From Thermococcus guaymasensis DSM 11113 (lineage in GTDB: Archaea > Methanobacteriota_B > Thermococci > Thermococcales > Thermococcaceae), in contig NZ_CP007140.1 in the NCBI RefSeq assembly GCF_000816105.1, forward strand, positions 1,576,388-1,640,387: DNA of 64,000 bases, given 5' to 3'. Within the stretch, counting starts at the first letter, position 1; every line of letters starts with the position of its first letter. This document shows positions 44,596-54,671 of this stretch, piece after piece. Under the pieces are notes generated by a model. That model was not told the origin of the DNA. It saw only the letters and a program-made list of their open reading frames with translations, and did no database searches. Position numbers and translations under genes: made by a program.

Positions 44596-45471
44596 TCAGA
44601 AGTTGGGGACGTAGCCCATCTCCTCCGCTATTTTCCTGAGCCTCTCGATCCTCTTTTCGGTCGGCGGGTGCGTTGAGAACAGCTCTGCGATGCTCATCCC
44701 CCTGAAGGGGTTGACGATGAACATGTGTGCCGTTGCGGGGTTTCCTTCCCTCATCGGCCTGTACCTGACGGCCTGCTCGATCTTCATAAGGGCCCTCGCA
44801 AGCGCCCAGGGCTTGCCGCTGATCTTTGCACCTCCTTCGTCAGCCAGGAACTCCCTGGAGCGGCTTATCGCAGCCTGAATGAGCATCGCCGCTATCGGGG
44901 CCAAGACAGCCACGAGGATTGCCGCTAAAACGTTTCCTCCGTCATCCCTGTCGTCGTAGGAGCCGAATATGGCTATCCATCTTGCCCAGTAGGCGAGCTG
45001 CATTATTGCTCCGGCCATCGCGGCCGCCACAGTTCCTATGAGGATGTCGCGGTTCTTTATGTGGGTCAGCTCGTGGCCGATGACTCCTTCAAGCTCGTCC
45101 CTGTCGAGGATTTTGAGCAGGCCCGTGGTCACAGCGACAACCGCGTGCTTTGGATCCCTTCCAGTGGCGAACGCGTTGGGAGTCTCGGTCGGGATTATCG
45201 CTACCTTCGGCATCGGAAGGCCTGCTCTCTCCGCGAGGTTCCGGACTATCGCGTAGAGCTCCGGGGCTTCCATTTCATCAACTATCCTCGCGTTGTACCA
45301 GCTGAGGACGATTTTATCGCTGTACCAGTAGGTTATGAAGTTGAACAGCATGGCGAAGAGGAACATGATAAACGCTACCTGCGGCCCGCCGAAGAGGTAG
45401 CCTATCCCCATGAGCAGTCCCGTGAGGATGGCCATCAGCAGGCCGGTTCGAAGCCACATCACGAGTCCCAT
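44596..45471 (-). CDS. htpX: Membrane zinc metalloprotease HtpX
   Basis: M48B protease thought to clear damaged membrane proteins. The 291 residues have two N-terminal membrane helices (about 5-55), the zinc motif HELTH (about 134-138) in [14 protein letters not shown], two further helices (about 143-205), and the third zinc ligand Glu in [12 protein letters not shown]. The C-terminus ends in [14 protein letters not shown], typical for the family. A TATA-like TTTTAATATCC lies upstream on the minus strand. The 86-base gap to the SDR gene is AT-rich and empty. Confidence 0.95.
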   Translation of the reverse strand: MGLVMWLRTGLLMAILTGLLMGIGYLFGGPQVAFIMFLFAMLFNFITYWYSDKIVLSWYNARIVDEMEAPELYAIVRNLAERAGLPMPKVAIIPTETPNAFATGRDPKHAVVAVTTGLLKILDRDELEGVIGHELTHIKNRDILIGTVAAAMAGAIMQLAYWARWIAIFGSYDDRDDGGNVLAAILVAVLAPIAAMLIQAAISRSREFLADEGGAKISGKPWALARALMKIEQAVRYRPMREGNPATAHMFIVNPFRGMSIAELFSTHPPTEKRIERLRKIAEEMGYVPNF

Positions 45472-45586
45472 TCTCCCACCCCAGAACTAAAATAACCGCA
45501 GGATATTAAAAGTTTTGGGTCTTAAGAACCGCAAGGGCACACACCTGAAAAGGCACCTCTCAGGGTTAGAAAGAGAAGAAAGGGCA

Positions 45587-47242
45587 TCACATGCCCATTT
45601 CCATGCCACCCATTCCACCCATGCCGCCGGGCATTCCTCCGCCCTGGCCGCCCTCGGGCTTGCTGAGCTTGGCGGCGATGACGTCGTCGATCCTGAGGAT
45701 CATGATTGCCGCCTCGCTGGCGCTCTTGATGGCCTGCTTCTTAACCCTCAACGGCTCGATGATGCCCTTTTCGAGCATGTCGGCCGGCTCGCCGGCAAAG
45801 ACGTCGATGCCTATGGCCTTACCCTTGTTCTTGTGCTCGCTTATGACCCTGACGAGCATCTCAACGGTGTCGAGACCGGCGTTCTCGGCGAGGGTCTTCG
45901 GGATTATCTTGAGGGCCTCCGCGAAGTTCTCGATGGCAAGGGCCTCTTTGCCGCCAACCTGCTTGGCGAACTCGTCGAGCTTGATGCTGAGCTCTATCTC
46001 ACCGGCACCTCCGGCCGGAAGAACGTAGCCGTCCTCCATGACGTCCTTGACGACCTTGACGGCGTCCTCAAGGGCGCGCTCAACCTCGTCGACGACGTGC
46101 TCGGTACCGCCGCGGATGAGTATGGTGACGGCCTTCGGATTCTTGCAGCCCTCAACGAAGATCATGCTCTCGCCGGCAATCTTGCGCTCCTCGACGAGGT
46201 CGGCGTGGCCGAGGTCCTCGGCGGTGAGGTCCTTAACGTTGGTAACGACCTTAGCACCGGTGGCTTTCGCGAGCTTCTCCATGTCGCTCTTCTTGACGCG
46301 CCTCACGGCCATTATGCCGTACTTGGCCAGATAGTGCTGGGCAAGGTCGTCAATACCCTTCTGGACGAAGAGAACGTTCGCACCGGTGGCGGCAATCTGG
46401 TCGACCATCTCCTTGAGCATCTTCTCCTCCTGATCGAGGAAGCTCATGAGCTGGTCGGGGCTGGTGATGTTTATCTTGGCGTCGGTCTCGGTCTTCTTGA
46501 CCTCGAGGGCCTCGTTGATGAGCGCGATCTTGGCGCCCTCGATTTTCTTTGGCATCCTGGGGTGGACGCGTTCCTTGTCGATGACGACGCCCCTGATGAG
46601 CTCGCTCTCCTCGACGCTCTCACCGGCCTTCTTCTCGATCTTGATGTTGTCGATGTCCACGGCAAACTTTCCGTCCTTCTTCTCGGCGACCTGCTTGACG
46701 GCATCGACTGCCAGCCTGGCGAGGAGCTCCTTGTGGCTCTCGGCACTCTTTCCGGTGATTGAGGTCATGGCTATCTTCATGAGGGTCTCCTCATCGTCCG
46801 GGGTGACCTCTATGGCGATGTCCTGAAGTATCTCCTGGGCTTTCTCAGCGGCCATGGTGTAGCCCTTGACGATGATGCTGGGGTGAATGTTCTGGTCGAG
46901 GAGCTCCTCGGCCTTCCTGAGAAGCTCACCAGCGATGACGACTGCAGTAGTAGTACCATCACCAGCCTCCTTGTCCTGAGTCTTCGCAACCTCAACCATC
47001 ATCTTAGCGGCAGGGTGCTGAAGGTCTATCCTGTCGAGAATCGTGGCACCGTCGTTGGTAACAACGACGTCACCGAGGCTGTCGACGAGCATTTTATCCA
47101 TTCCCTTCGGGCCGAGGGTGGTTCTAACGGTCTCGGCTATGATTCTTGCAGCCAGAATGTTAAGCCTCTGGGCGTCCCTACCAACGTACCTCTGGGTTCC
47201 CTCAGGCAGAATAACAACCGGCTGTCCGCTAAGCTGTGCCAT
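45587..47242 (-). CDS. thsB: Thermosome (group II chaperonin) subunit
   Basis: ATP-driven double-ring folding machine; 551 residues from [23 protein letters not shown]-site motifs are [11 protein letters not shown] and DGTTTAVV (about 90-97), with GGGTE-like and PAGGAGEIE segments further on. The C-terminal tail is Gly/Met-rich ([17 protein letters not shown]), which resembles the heat-induced beta-type subunit of Thermococcus rather than the alpha type with an acidic tail. The ATG at 47242 follows GGAGGAATG. A TATA box (CTTTAAATA on the minus strand, about 47296-47304) is preceded by tandem TTTGAACAA. Confidence 0.95.
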   Translation of the reverse strand: MAQLSGQPVVILPEGTQRYVGRDAQRLNILAARIIAETVRTTLGPKGMDKMLVDSLGDVVVTNDGATILDRIDLQHPAAKMMVEVAKTQDKEAGDGTTTAVVIAGELLRKAEELLDQNIHPSIIVKGYTMAAEKAQEILQDIAIEVTPDDEETLMKIAMTSITGKSAESHKELLARLAVDAVKQVAEKKDGKFAVDIDNIKIEKKAGESVEESELIRGVVIDKERVHPRMPKKIEGAKIALINEALEVKKTETDAKINITSPDQLMSFLDQEEKMLKEMVDQIAATGANVLFVQKGIDDLAQHYLAKYGIMAVRRVKKSDMEKLAKATGAKVVTNVKDLTAEDLGHADLVEERKIAGESMIFVEGCKNPKAVTILIRGGTEHVVDEVERALEDAVKVVKDVMEDGYVLPAGGAGEIELSIKLDEFAKQVGGKEALAIENFAEALKIIPKTLAENAGLDTVEMLVRVISEHKNKGKAIGIDVFAGEPADMLEKGIIEPLRVKKQAIKSASEAAIMILRIDDVIAAKLSKPEGGQGGGMPGGMGGMGGMEMGM

Positions 47243-47295
47243 TTGACATTCCTCCAAATGTTTTGCAGTTTTGCAGGATCGCTTCGTCAGCGCTC

Positions 47296-47335
47296 TATTT
47301 AAAGCTTTTGTTCAAATTGTTCAAATTCTTGCCAT
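47296..47335 (-). promoter_or_regulatory. Thermosome promoter
   Basis: On the minus strand the sequence reads two TTTGAACAA-like repeats (about 47308-47327), then AAAGCTTTAAATAG, a good BRE/TATA pair, about 55 bases before the start codon. The TTTGAAC repeats may be a regulator site, for example for heat response. No match to a known site is claimed. Confidence 0.45.
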
Positions 47336-47418
47336 AATTTTGGTCAATCGACAGAAAAAGTTAGGAAGAGCTATAGAAAGGGCTAAAACGTTAAGTGAGA
47401 GCTGAGAGTGGTGGTAGA

Positions 47419-48084
47419 ATGAAGCTCATAGCCCAGGGTGCCGAGGCAAAGATCTACGAGGGGACTTTTGAGGAGGTCTTCGGCGTCCCTCTCCTCGATG
47501 AAAAAGTAATCGTGAAACACAGGATTCCAAAGCGCTACAGGATTCCAGAGATCGATGTGAAGCTCAGAAAGGAGCGAACCGTTAGGGAGGCGAGGATCCT
47601 CCACAGGGCGAAGGAGTTCGGCGTGAACTGTCCCTACGTCTACGAGGTTGATCTCAGGAATATGGTCATCGTCATGGAGTTCATAAACGGCGAGAGGCTG
47701 AAGGAGCACCTTGAGAATGTCTCAATAGAGGAGAGGCTTTCCCTCTGCCGCGAGATTGGGAGACAGATTGGAAGACTCCACAAAGCCGGCATTGTCCACG
47801 GAGATTTGACGACGAGCAACATGATCCTCCGCGGGGGGAAGGTATACCTCATAGACTTTGGCCTGGCGGACTTTGATTCAACTCTGGAAGCGAGGGGCGT
47901 TGACCTACACCTCCTCAAACGCGCCATGGAGAGCACGCACTACACGTGGTTTGAGGAGGGCTTTAAGGCCGTTCTTGAGGGGTACGGTGAGGTTCTTGGA
48001 GATGAAGCGAGGAAAGACATCGAAGAGAAGATAGAAGAGATAGAGAGCAGGGGGAGGTACAGGGAGAGGGGCTGGATTGGCTGA
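47419..48084 (+). CDS. bud32: KEOPS complex kinase/ATPase Bud32
   Basis: Part of the complex that makes N6-threonylcarbamoyl-adenosine at tRNA position 37, together with Kae1. The 221 residues form a minimal protein-kinase fold: GAEAKIYEG P-loop, KHRIPKRYRIPEID (the Lys and family signature), HGDLTTSNMIL catalytic loop (about 126-136) and LIDFGLADF (DFG). ATG at 47419 follows GTGGTAG. It is divergent from the thermosome gene. In many archaea Bud32 is fused to or beside Kae1; here it stands alone. Confidence 0.95.
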   Translation: MKLIAQGAEAKIYEGTFEEVFGVPLLDEKVIVKHRIPKRYRIPEIDVKLRKERTVREARILHRAKEFGVNCPYVYEVDLRNMVIVMEFINGERLKEHLENVSIEERLSLCREIGRQIGRLHKAGIVHGDLTTSNMILRGGKVYLIDFGLADFDSTLEARGVDLHLLKRAMESTHYTWFEEGFKAVLEGYGEVLGDEARKDIEEKIEEIESRGRYRERGWIG

Positions 48085-48244
48085 ATATTTTGAAAGTGAA
48101 CTCTTTCTCCCGTTTATAATTCGATTTTATAAAGAAATTTTTGAAAAAATTTTTGGAAAATTACAAAATAATCAAAAATGTATTGGGGTTAGCAAAAAGT
48201 GAGAGGAAGGTTTTTAAGGGAATCCCTATGAGCCGTGAGTGGTG

Positions 48245-48862
48245 ATGGGGTTGAAGTTTAAAGGTAGGGCCTTCGGCAGTACCGCGAGGATAGAGTTTGA
48301 CATAATGACCCTCGGCGAGCTTAGGGTAGAGGATATACGTGATTTTGACGTTGATTCCCTCAATTTGGAGTTCAGGCCGGCTTCTTCTGGTATAAAGATA
48401 GTTGGTATCTGGGAGGGGCCCATTGAGAAGGCTGGAGAGGGCATCAAGAAGGCCCTTGAGGAGAGTGCCAAGCTCCGTGAAAGGATAATGAGGCGGATAA
48501 AAGCCAAAACCGATTCAATCAGGAGTACCATGCTGAGGATGGGCTTTAGGGAGGAAGTCATGGGCTACGGCAACGCCCTCCGCTTCATAAAGCGCGTGGG
48601 AGAGTACGAGATAGTCGTCGTGGTGTCCACGACCGACAACGTTGTCAGGGTCGAGGTCTATGGCAATGAAGGCAAGATAATCGGCCCCGAGATACAGAGC
48701 ATCTTCGGGGATGTGGAGATAGAGGAGCTTGAGGTTTACGACCTCGAAGACGAGCGCGACGAGAGACTGGTCATAAACCTTGAGATACCCCAGGACGACG
48801 AGAGCCCGGACAGGAAGATAGCAGAGGCAATAAAGCTCATCGAGAATATGCTTATGACGTGA
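48245..48862 (+). CDS. Conserved-looking protein of unknown function (205 aa)
   Basis: Soluble protein with an alpha/beta N-terminal part (MGLKFKGRAFGSTARIEFDI), a long charged helix (about 60-95, EGIKKALEESAKLRERIMRR), and a beta-rich acidic C-terminal part ending AIKLIENMLMT. No cysteine or catalytic motif is recognised. ATG at 48245 has a GAGTGGTG site ahead. The upstream 154-base gap contains a very AT-rich promoter stretch (48110-48185). The IS605-type relic begins four bases after the stop. Confidence 0.75.
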   Translation: MGLKFKGRAFGSTARIEFDIMTLGELRVEDIRDFDVDSLNLEFRPASSGIKIVGIWEGPIEKAGEGIKKALEESAKLRERIMRRIKAKTDSIRSTMLRMGFREEVMGYGNALRFIKRVGEYEIVVVVSTTDNVVRVEVYGNEGKIIGPEIQSIFGDVEIEELEVYDLEDERDERLVINLEIPQDDESPDRKIAEAIKLIENMLMT

Positions 48863-48866
48863 CACC

Positions 48867-49510
48867 GACCTCCTCCCCCTCTTTGAGGGGTTAACCCCTT
48901 CAAGTCAGAGCGAGGTCAGATAGATTTCGTTTTCCAGCAAAAATTTATCAAGTAGTTTGTTCGTCATAATTATTGATGCCGTTACCCAACGAGCCTTTGA
49001 CTGAGAAAGCGAAACTATTTTAAGGCCTAAAATTCATGCTATATCTTGAAATGAAGCGGACAGTAACCATCAAACTCCAGCCCTCAAAGGAGCAGGAGAA
49101 AATCCCCCACCAGTTAGTAGACACTAGAGCAAAAGCCTGGAACAAGCAAAACTTCATTCTTTCTCACGTCTGGCGGTTTAATACTGTGATTAAACGTCTG
49201 ACCGAGGTTGTGGGGGAGTATGGTATTCGGGTTTTGATTGTTGGTGAGGTTTTTACTTCTAAGGTTTGCCCCGTTTGCGGGAAGCCTCATGAGGGGCTTG
49301 CTTCCTTAGGGGTTTATTTAAGTGTCCCGCAACGGGGTTTGCCTTGACCATAACCCCGAGCCTTCCAGGTTTGGTGGAGGGTAGGGGTAACTGACCGGAG
49401 GGTCGGCCAGAGGGGTTCGAAGAACCCGTTCTAACGGGTTCATTGATGAGAACCCCTCAAACCTCCCCGTCAATAGCGAGGGGTTAGCCTTCCAAGGCGG
49501 GGAGGAGGTC
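48867..49510 (+). mobile_element. Degenerate IS605/IS1341-type element
   Basis: The block starts with GACCTCCTCCCC (48867-48878) and ends with its exact reverse complement GGGGAGGAGGTC (49499-49510). Subterminal hairpins are present at the left (CCCCTC-TTT-GAGGGG, 48876-48890, and GGGGTTAACCCC) and at the right (CCTCCCCG...CGGGGAGG, 49472-49505). Inside is a deleted tnpB. The part 3' of tnpB folds well (AGGGGTTC/GAACCCCT outside AACCCGTT/AACGGGTT, about 49412-49457), as expected of a TnpB guide (omega) RNA scaffold. No tnpA is present, so it cannot move by itself. Confidence 0.75.
49051..49347 (+). pseudogene. tnpB remnant with internal deletion and frameshift
   Basis: The frame begins like TnpB (MKRTVTIKLQPSKEQEK... 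AKAWNK) and jumps after about 40 residues to the C-terminal part (WRFNTVIKRLTEVVGEYGIR... TSKVCPVCGKPHEG). Some 250-300 residues containing most of the RuvC-like nuclease core are gone. After the first CPxCG of the zinc ribbon the frame is lost. The second half (RGLFKCP...) is found in another frame from about 49305. It cannot encode an active nuclease. Confidence 0.85.
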
Positions 49511-49511
49511 A

Positions 49512-49569
49512 GGATATATACAGGCACAATAAATTGTCATCAAGTAATGAAGTTTAAGTAATGAAGTTT
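49512..49569 (+). repeat. TATA box and 14-bp tandem duplication before the RecA-like gene
   Basis: GATATATA at 49513-49520 is a likely TATA box right beside the relic's right end. AAGTAATGAAGTTT occurs twice in tandem (49542-49555 and 49556-49569), duplicating an ATGAAGTTT. The first copy gives only a four-codon frame (M-K-F-K-stop). Confidence 0.6.
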
Positions 49570-49602
49570 ATCCAAGTATTCGCGTCCTTGGGAGGGATGC
49601 CC

Positions 49603-50361
49603 ATGGAGGACATATTCGAGGTGCTCCCCCTAGAGAGAATTGCCGGGGTAACTGTCTCGGTAATATACGATGCCTATTCCTCCGCTTGGCAGGTTCTGTT
49701 CCTCTTCATCAGAAAAGCACTCCAGATGGGCTACTTCACGGTGATATCCAACTACAGCGTCCCCCTGAAGAGTTTAATGCACAGGTTTAACAGTGTTGGA
49801 GTAAACCCTCACGAGGCCCTAGAAAACGACAAACTAGCCATAGTCGACGTTTTTGGATCAAGATACTCCCCTGTTAGAGAAGAGATTAAAAACGTCTTCT
49901 ACCTCGACAAGGTTGATCCCGAGACTATAAACCCGAAGATTGATAGAATTTATCTCGGGCCATTGAGGGATAAGTTGACAGGAAATGCGATGAGAATGAT
50001 TTACACCCTCGACGGGGCCTCGATCATGCTCGGTGAAGAGCAGACGCTGAAACTGCTCAACCAGACGATAGCCCACAAGAGCATCAGCTTCCCCGAATCG
50101 ACACTCTTCCTGCCACTCAACGCCGACATGGTCTCGAAACGCTTCGTCGCGTGGATTTCAAACCTCAGCGACTACGTTCTCCTTGCTAAGTCCTGGATTC
50201 GCGAAGACCATGTCAAGGAGCTCCTTTATTTCATAAAAGCCCCCCATCCTGATTTTGAGCCAGCGGTTTACTCCCTCAGAGTCAGCAAGGGAAGAGAAAA
50301 AATAATGCTGAAAAAGCTCTCAGCCCCTGAACTTGGGTCTCCTGCTGAGGAGGAGCGGTAG
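49603..50361 (+). CDS. RecA/KaiC-like protein without a Walker A motif, function unknown
   Basis: A 252-residue protein whose order of strands and helices resembles the KaiC/RecA fold: [20 protein letters not shown] in the P-loop position, [23 protein letters not shown], then [11 protein letters not shown] as Walker-B-like strand. The P-loop GxxxxGKT is replaced by YDAYSSAW, so ATP hydrolysis is unlikely. ATG at 49603 has a GGGAGGG site six bases ahead; the frame is open from 49561, and an ATG there is the alternative. The last 42 bases overlap the convergent thrS gene. Confidence 0.7.
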   Translation: MEDIFEVLPLERIAGVTVSVIYDAYSSAWQVLFLFIRKALQMGYFTVISNYSVPLKSLMHRFNSVGVNPHEALENDKLAIVDVFGSRYSPVREEIKNVFYLDKVDPETINPKIDRIYLGPLRDKLTGNAMRMIYTLDGASIMLGEEQTLKLLNQTIAHKSISFPESTLFLPLNADMVSKRFVAWISNLSDYVLLAKSWIREDHVKELLYFIKAPHPDFEPAVYSLRVSKGREKIMLKKLSAPELGSPAEEER

Positions 50362-52200
50362 GGGCCTCGGCTTGTACGGGAAGCCTTCGGTCTTCTGTCT
50401 TATCTCCCTGATGAGGTCTTCAAGCTGCATCTCAAGCTGTTTGCCGTCCTCCCTTCTCCTAACCGTTACGGTGTTCTGCTCCTTCTCGTTCTTGCCAACG
50501 ACGATGATATAGGGAATCCACTCCTTCTCGGCCTTCCTTATCTTCTTGTTGAGCCTGTCGCCGGTGTCGTCAACGTCCACCCTTATTTTAGCGCCTTCGA
50601 GCTTTCCTGCAACGTAGAGCGCGTAGTCCATGACGTCATCGCTGACAGGAATAACCCTGGCCTGTATCGGGCTGAGCCAGAGCGGGAACATCGGCTTCTT
50701 GCCCATAGCTTGAAGCTTCGCCTGCTTCTCAAGGATGGCGTACATAACGCGCTCGATGGCTCCGCTCGGCGAGCAGTGGAGTATGAGCGGGTAGCGCTCC
50801 TTGCCTTCCTCGTCGTAGTAGGTGATGCCGAAGCGCTCGGCGTTCTCGACGTCAATCTGAACGGTGCTTAGAGCGGCCGCCTTGTCGAGGTTGTCAACGA
50901 AGTTGAACTCGAACTTGAGGATGAAGTAGAAGAACCTCTGATCCCACATCTCGATGAGAACCGGTTTTCCGATTATCTTCGCCAGCTCGACGATGAAGTC
51001 CTTATTGGCTTCCCAGAAGTCGCGGGTGAACCTTATGGCAACCTCGTAGTCCTCCGGCGTGAGCCCAACGCCCTTAAGAACCTCCATGCTGAGCTTGTAC
51101 TGCTTCTTGAACTCGTCCATTGCCTGCTTGAGGTCTTTGGCAACGGTGTGCATATCGGGCATCGTGAAGGCCCTAAGGCGCCTCAGGCCTGAGAGCTCAC
51201 CGCTCTTCTCTCTCCTGAAGGAGTACCTTGTAAGCTCGTACATCCTGAGCGGGAGGTTGCGGTAGCTGATTATCGCGTCCTTCTTGATTAGGAACTGGCC
51301 AAAGCAGGCCGCGAAGCGCAGGAAGAACTTCTTGTCGCCGCTCTTGACTATGTACTGCCTCGCCGGGAAGCGGTTGAGGTACTTCTCCAGAGCCGGGTGC
51401 TCGAAGTCGTACATAATCGGGGTTTCAACTTCCATTGCCCCGTACTCGACGACCTTCTCGGTGACGTACTGCTCAAGCAAACCTTTGATGAGCCTGCCCT
51501 TCGGGTAGTAGCGGAGGTTTCCGGCGTCGCTTCCCGGTTCGTAGTCAACGAGCTCGTGCTCCAGCATGAGCTTGACGTGCGGTGGCTCCCTGTCGGCTAT
51601 CCTGTTCTTGGCTATCTCATAGTTCACGAACTTCCTCAGGTTCTCGTGGCCGGTGAAGTCGAACTTGTCAACATCGATGAGCTCTCCCTCTGGGGTGAGG
51701 ATGTACCAGTGGCTGACTAACTCTTTCTCCTCCTTCTCAAGGGCAATGTTGCGCTCCTCCTTGCTAACGCCCTCCTCCGGGACTATGGTTCTGCTGAGCT
51801 CGGCCAGCGGGTGTCCCTTGCAGGAAAGCTTGAAGGCCTTGTAGTAGCCGAACGGAGCGCGCTTGACCTCGTATCCCTTCTCCTTAAGCTTCTCCTCTAT
51901 CTTCTGGAGTATCTCAAGGGCGACGCTCGGACTGGCAAGCTCGCTACTGAGGTGGGCGAACGGGTAAACGAATACCCTCTCAGCCTTGACCTGCTTCACG
52001 ACGTCCTCTATCTCAGCTACCGCCTTCTCGACGACTTCCTCAGGGTTGGACTCATCGACCTTTTCAACGCTTATGAAGACCGCCAGAACTTCGTCGAGCC
52101 TGTCCTTCTTCCGCTCATCGCTTATCGGCTCAGGGTTCTTCAGAGCTTTGTCCTTGACCTCGTACTCGAGGTAGTCTGAGTGTATAAGGAGCATTCTCAT
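50320..52200 (-). CDS. thrS: Threonyl-tRNA synthetase, archaeal type
   Basis: Charges tRNA-Thr; 626 residues. The N-terminal archaeal editing domain (about 1-140, [17 protein letters not shown]... [15 protein letters not shown]) resembles D-aminoacyl-tRNA deacylase and removes serine from tRNA-Thr. The class II core has motif 2 [21 protein letters not shown] and motif 3 [16 protein letters not shown]. The anticodon-binding domain ends the chain. ATG at 52200 follows GGTGGT; it overlaps the MscS stop by 4 bases, so the two are cotranscribed. Confidence 0.97.
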   Translation of the reverse strand: MRMLLIHSDYLEYEVKDKALKNPEPISDERKKDRLDEVLAVFISVEKVDESNPEEVVEKAVAEIEDVVKQVKAERVFVYPFAHLSSELASPSVALEILQKIEEKLKEKGYEVKRAPFGYYKAFKLSCKGHPLAELSRTIVPEEGVSKEERNIALEKEEKELVSHWYILTPEGELIDVDKFDFTGHENLRKFVNYEIAKNRIADREPPHVKLMLEHELVDYEPGSDAGNLRYYPKGRLIKGLLEQYVTEKVVEYGAMEVETPIMYDFEHPALEKYLNRFPARQYIVKSGDKKFFLRFAACFGQFLIKKDAIISYRNLPLRMYELTRYSFRREKSGELSGLRRLRAFTMPDMHTVAKDLKQAMDEFKKQYKLSMEVLKGVGLTPEDYEVAIRFTRDFWEANKDFIVELAKIIGKPVLIEMWDQRFFYFILKFEFNFVDNLDKAAALSTVQIDVENAERFGITYYDEEGKERYPLILHCSPSGAIERVMYAILEKQAKLQAMGKKPMFPLWLSPIQARVIPVSDDVMDYALYVAGKLEGAKIRVDVDDTGDRLNKKIRKAEKEWIPYIIVVGKNEKEQNTVTVRRREDGKQLEMQLEDLIREIRQKTEGFPYKPRPLPLLLSRRPKFRG

Positions 52201-53351
52201 TTCTGACCACCACCATTCCATAGAGTCGACTTACTAAAACTTTTCTCATCGTTTATAAAAGTGCTTGAAGAACCGGCACCTTCGAGTTTTACCTTAAGCT
52301 CCTCCGCGAACCAGTTGACCCTCTGCGGGAACGGGATCTCAATTCCGGCCTCGTCGAGGGCCCCCTTTACCCTCTGGACTATCTGAGTCCTGACGTCAAA
52401 CCACTTCTCGCTCGGTGCCCACGCCCTAATTGCTATGTTGACGCTGTTGTCTCCAAGGTTGTCCACGAAGACCGTAGGCTCGGGCTCCGCGAGTACGTAG
52501 GGCATCTCATCGAGGGTCTTCTTTATGACTTCTATGGCCTTCTCTGCGTCTTCCTTGTAGGCTATGCCAACAACTATGTCAACTCTCCTCGCTGGATATT
52601 TCTGGAGGTTCTTTATTTCGCTGTTGAAGAGCTTCTCGTTTGGAATCCTAACGAGGAGTCCGTCCCACGTCCTTATTCTCGTGGAGAGAATCCTGATGTC
52701 GTGGACGATCCCGGAGTAGCCGGCAACCTCCACAGGGTCACCTATCTCAAGGGGCTTATCGAAGTACATGAATATGCCCGAGATGAAGTTTGAAACGACA
52801 GTTTGTGCCGAGAAACCGAGGACGATACCCGTTATTCCCGCCGCAGCTAGGAGCGTCGTTAGCTTACCGGTGAGGCCCGCTATGTTAAGGGCAATGAAAA
52901 ACGCCAGCGTGACTATTGCATAGTAGAATAGCTTCGCCTTTATCTGGACTTCGGGGAGCTTTTCCTTGGGGGAGTTCATTATCATGTAGTCCTTTGACTT
53001 CTTGGCAAGAAGGTAAGAGAAGTAAAACACCAGAAAGGCTGTTAACAGGTTGCTTATGCTCGTCCCGGCGATTTCGTAGGAGAGCACTCCCAGGGAGTCG
53101 AGGCTGTAAACGATTGCTATAACAACTATCAGGTTGTGAAGCGTTAAAGCTGTATCCTCATTGATTATCCAAACGTACTTGGTGCTTCCGGAGAGGGCGA
53201 GAATGTATCTTTTTAGAAGCCTCGCTATCAGAATACCTATTATAAGGATCAGGAGTGCCTTTAGAACCGTGCCCACGGTCAACGTGAGGAAAAGCTTCTC
53301 CCCGAGAAGCCCCTGCTCCCAGAATGATGTAGAGTTTGCCGTCGTGTTCAT
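52197..53351 (-). CDS. Small-conductance mechanosensitive channel, MscS family
   Basis: Releases osmolytes under membrane tension. The 384 residues include an N-terminal helix, about four further membrane helices, and the pore helix pattern [20 protein letters not shown] with the Gly/Ala packing of TM3. The cytoplasmic beta domain follows ([37 protein letters not shown]). ATG at 53351 follows GAGGTG; a GTG at 53360 is possible. It sits between DUF432 and thrS with nearly touching ends. Confidence 0.93.
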   Translation of the reverse strand: MNTTANSTSFWEQGLLGEKLFLTLTVGTVLKALLILIIGILIARLLKRYILALSGSTKYVWIINEDTALTLHNLIVVIAIVYSLDSLGVLSYEIAGTSISNLLTAFLVFYFSYLLAKKSKDYMIMNSPKEKLPEVQIKAKLFYYAIVTLAFFIALNIAGLTGKLTTLLAAAGITGIVLGFSAQTVVSNFISGIFMYFDKPLEIGDPVEVAGYSGIVHDIRILSTRIRTWDGLLVRIPNEKLFNSEIKNLQKYPARRVDIVVGIAYKEDAEKAIEVIKKTLDEMPYVLAEPEPTVFVDNLGDNSVNIAIRAWAPSEKWFDVRTQIVQRVKGALDEAGIEIPFPQRVNWFAEELKVKLEGAGSSSTFINDEKSFSKSTLWNGGGQK

Positions 53352-53353
53352 GT

Positions 53354-53995
53354 TCACCACCTCATCAGGAAGTTTGGAAGCGAGAGCACTTCTCCCACCG
53401 CGTTTAGCCCGTCTTTGGGGGGCTTTCCGGTGTTGTTCACGTAGGGAACGTTGTCTCTTATCGTGACTATGAGGAGGGGGTAGTAAGCCCTTGAACTTTC
53501 ATAGTACATTGGGGTCTTCCATATCGGGATCACCACCCTCTCAAGGGACTCCCACTCGAGGGAAGGATTTGAAACGGTGAGCTTGGCAACTCCGAGGGAA
53601 TCCGGCTCCTCCGCATAGAAGGGACTGATGTGGTAGCGGCAGATCACACCGGCTTCCAGCGTTCCGTAGAGGGCGTATTTCTCCTTTCCCACAATGAAGT
53701 GGTCTATGGTCAGTTCACCGATTTTAACGTCTATTTCTATAGGGGCCTCAATAAACCCCGTCAGAGAATCTTGGGGTGGCACGACGAGGGGCTCCTTGAA
53801 CTTTATCATGAGGAGCCTCACGCCGTAGCCGGTTGCAGGAGCTGGAAGAATCTTAAGTTTTTCCCCGTTGTTCTTGATTATCCTTTCCACCTCGTCCCGC
53901 CGGTACCTCACGAGGTTTTCGCTTTCCTCAATGAGGTGGATCTTCTTGCCCCCTACTTTGATGAACTGGGTCTTGAGCTCGTGTGCTCCAAACAT
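53354..53995 (-). CDS. DUF432 family protein
   Basis: A 213-residue protein assigned to DUF432 by the run of family features YGVRLLMIKFKEPLVVPPQ and GVICRYHISPFY. It is mostly beta-rich and without membrane segments. DUF432 genes are commonly found next to mscS, as here, which suggests a joint role in osmotic response, but the molecular function is unknown. It is the first gene of the DUF432-mscS-thrS unit. Confidence 0.8.
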   Translation of the reverse strand: MFGAHELKTQFIKVGGKKIHLIEESENLVRYRRDEVERIIKNNGEKLKILPAPATGYGVRLLMIKFKEPLVVPPQDSLTGFIEAPIEIDVKIGELTIDHFIVGKEKYALYGTLEAGVICRYHISPFYAEEPDSLGVAKLTVSNPSLEWESLERVVIPIWKTPMYYESSRAYYPLLIVTIRDNVPYVNNTGKPPKDGLNAVGEVLSLPNFLMRW

Positions 53996-54083
53996 AGTTC
54001 CCAGTTCACGTAGAACGATTTAAGGTTATCGGACTGGCAAAGACTTAAAAAATCTTTGAGAGAATTTCAACGGAGGTGGGGGA

Positions 54084-54671
54084 ATGGAGACTAAAAAGCC
54101 GGCTAAAGAGGGAGAGCTTGTTCTCCCGGGAGATTATTTAGGTGTAATCGAGGAGTACCTGCCGAGTGATGGCGTTAAGGAAGAAAACGGTAACCTCATT
54201 GCGACCCGAGCCGGGAGGGTCAGGATAAACATGGAAAAGATGGAAATAAGCGTTGAGCCCGTCACGGACACTCCACCGCTCCCACAGGTTGGTGACACCG
54301 TGCTGGCCCAGGTTCTGGAGGTGAAGCCTCAGGTGGTCATAGTCCAGCTCCTCAGGATAGAGGGCAAGGGGAACAGGGAGATAGCGACATCGAAGCTTGC
54401 TGGAATCCACGTCTCACAGGTGAAGAACGGTTTCGTTGAGGACATGAGCAAGGAGTTCAAGGTCGGCGACATAGTAAGGGCGAGGGTCATTTCAAACGAA
54501 AAAACTCCTATTCAGCTTACGACAAAGGGTCCCGACCTTGGCGTGGTGTACGCCTTCTGCTCGCGCTGCAGGACGCCCCTCATACGGCGCGGGGACAGGC
54601 TCATCTGCCCCAAGTGCGGCAACGTAGAGATGAGAAAAATGTCAAACCTCTACCGCAAGATGGTGATCTGA
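54084..54671 (+). CDS. csl4: Exosome RNA-binding subunit Csl4
   Basis: Cap protein of the archaeal RNA exosome that helps recruit substrates and DnaG. The 195 residues comprise an N-terminal domain (about 1-65, LVLPGDYLGVIEEYLP), an S1 RNA-binding domain (about 68-150, PQVGDTVLAQVLEVKPQ... FKVGDIVRARVIS), and a C-terminal zinc ribbon CSRCRTPLIRRGDRLICPKCGN. The ATG follows GGAGGTGGGGG, a strong site. It leads the csl4-DUF2067-rpoL operon. Confidence 0.95.
   Translation: METKKPAKEGELVLPGDYLGVIEEYLPSDGVKEENGNLIATRAGRVRINMEKMEISVEPVTDTPPLPQVGDTVLAQVLEVKPQVVIVQLLRIEGKGNREIATSKLAGIHVSQVKNGFVEDMSKEFKVGDIVRARVISNEKTPIQLTTKGPDLGVVYAFCSRCRTPLIRRGDRLICPKCGNVEMRKMSNLYRKMVI

Noticed and set aside
45515-46762. 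415-residue plus-strand frame rich in Leu, Asp and Val
   Set aside because: Exactly antisense to the thermosome gene, a typical mirror frame of a highly expressed gene.
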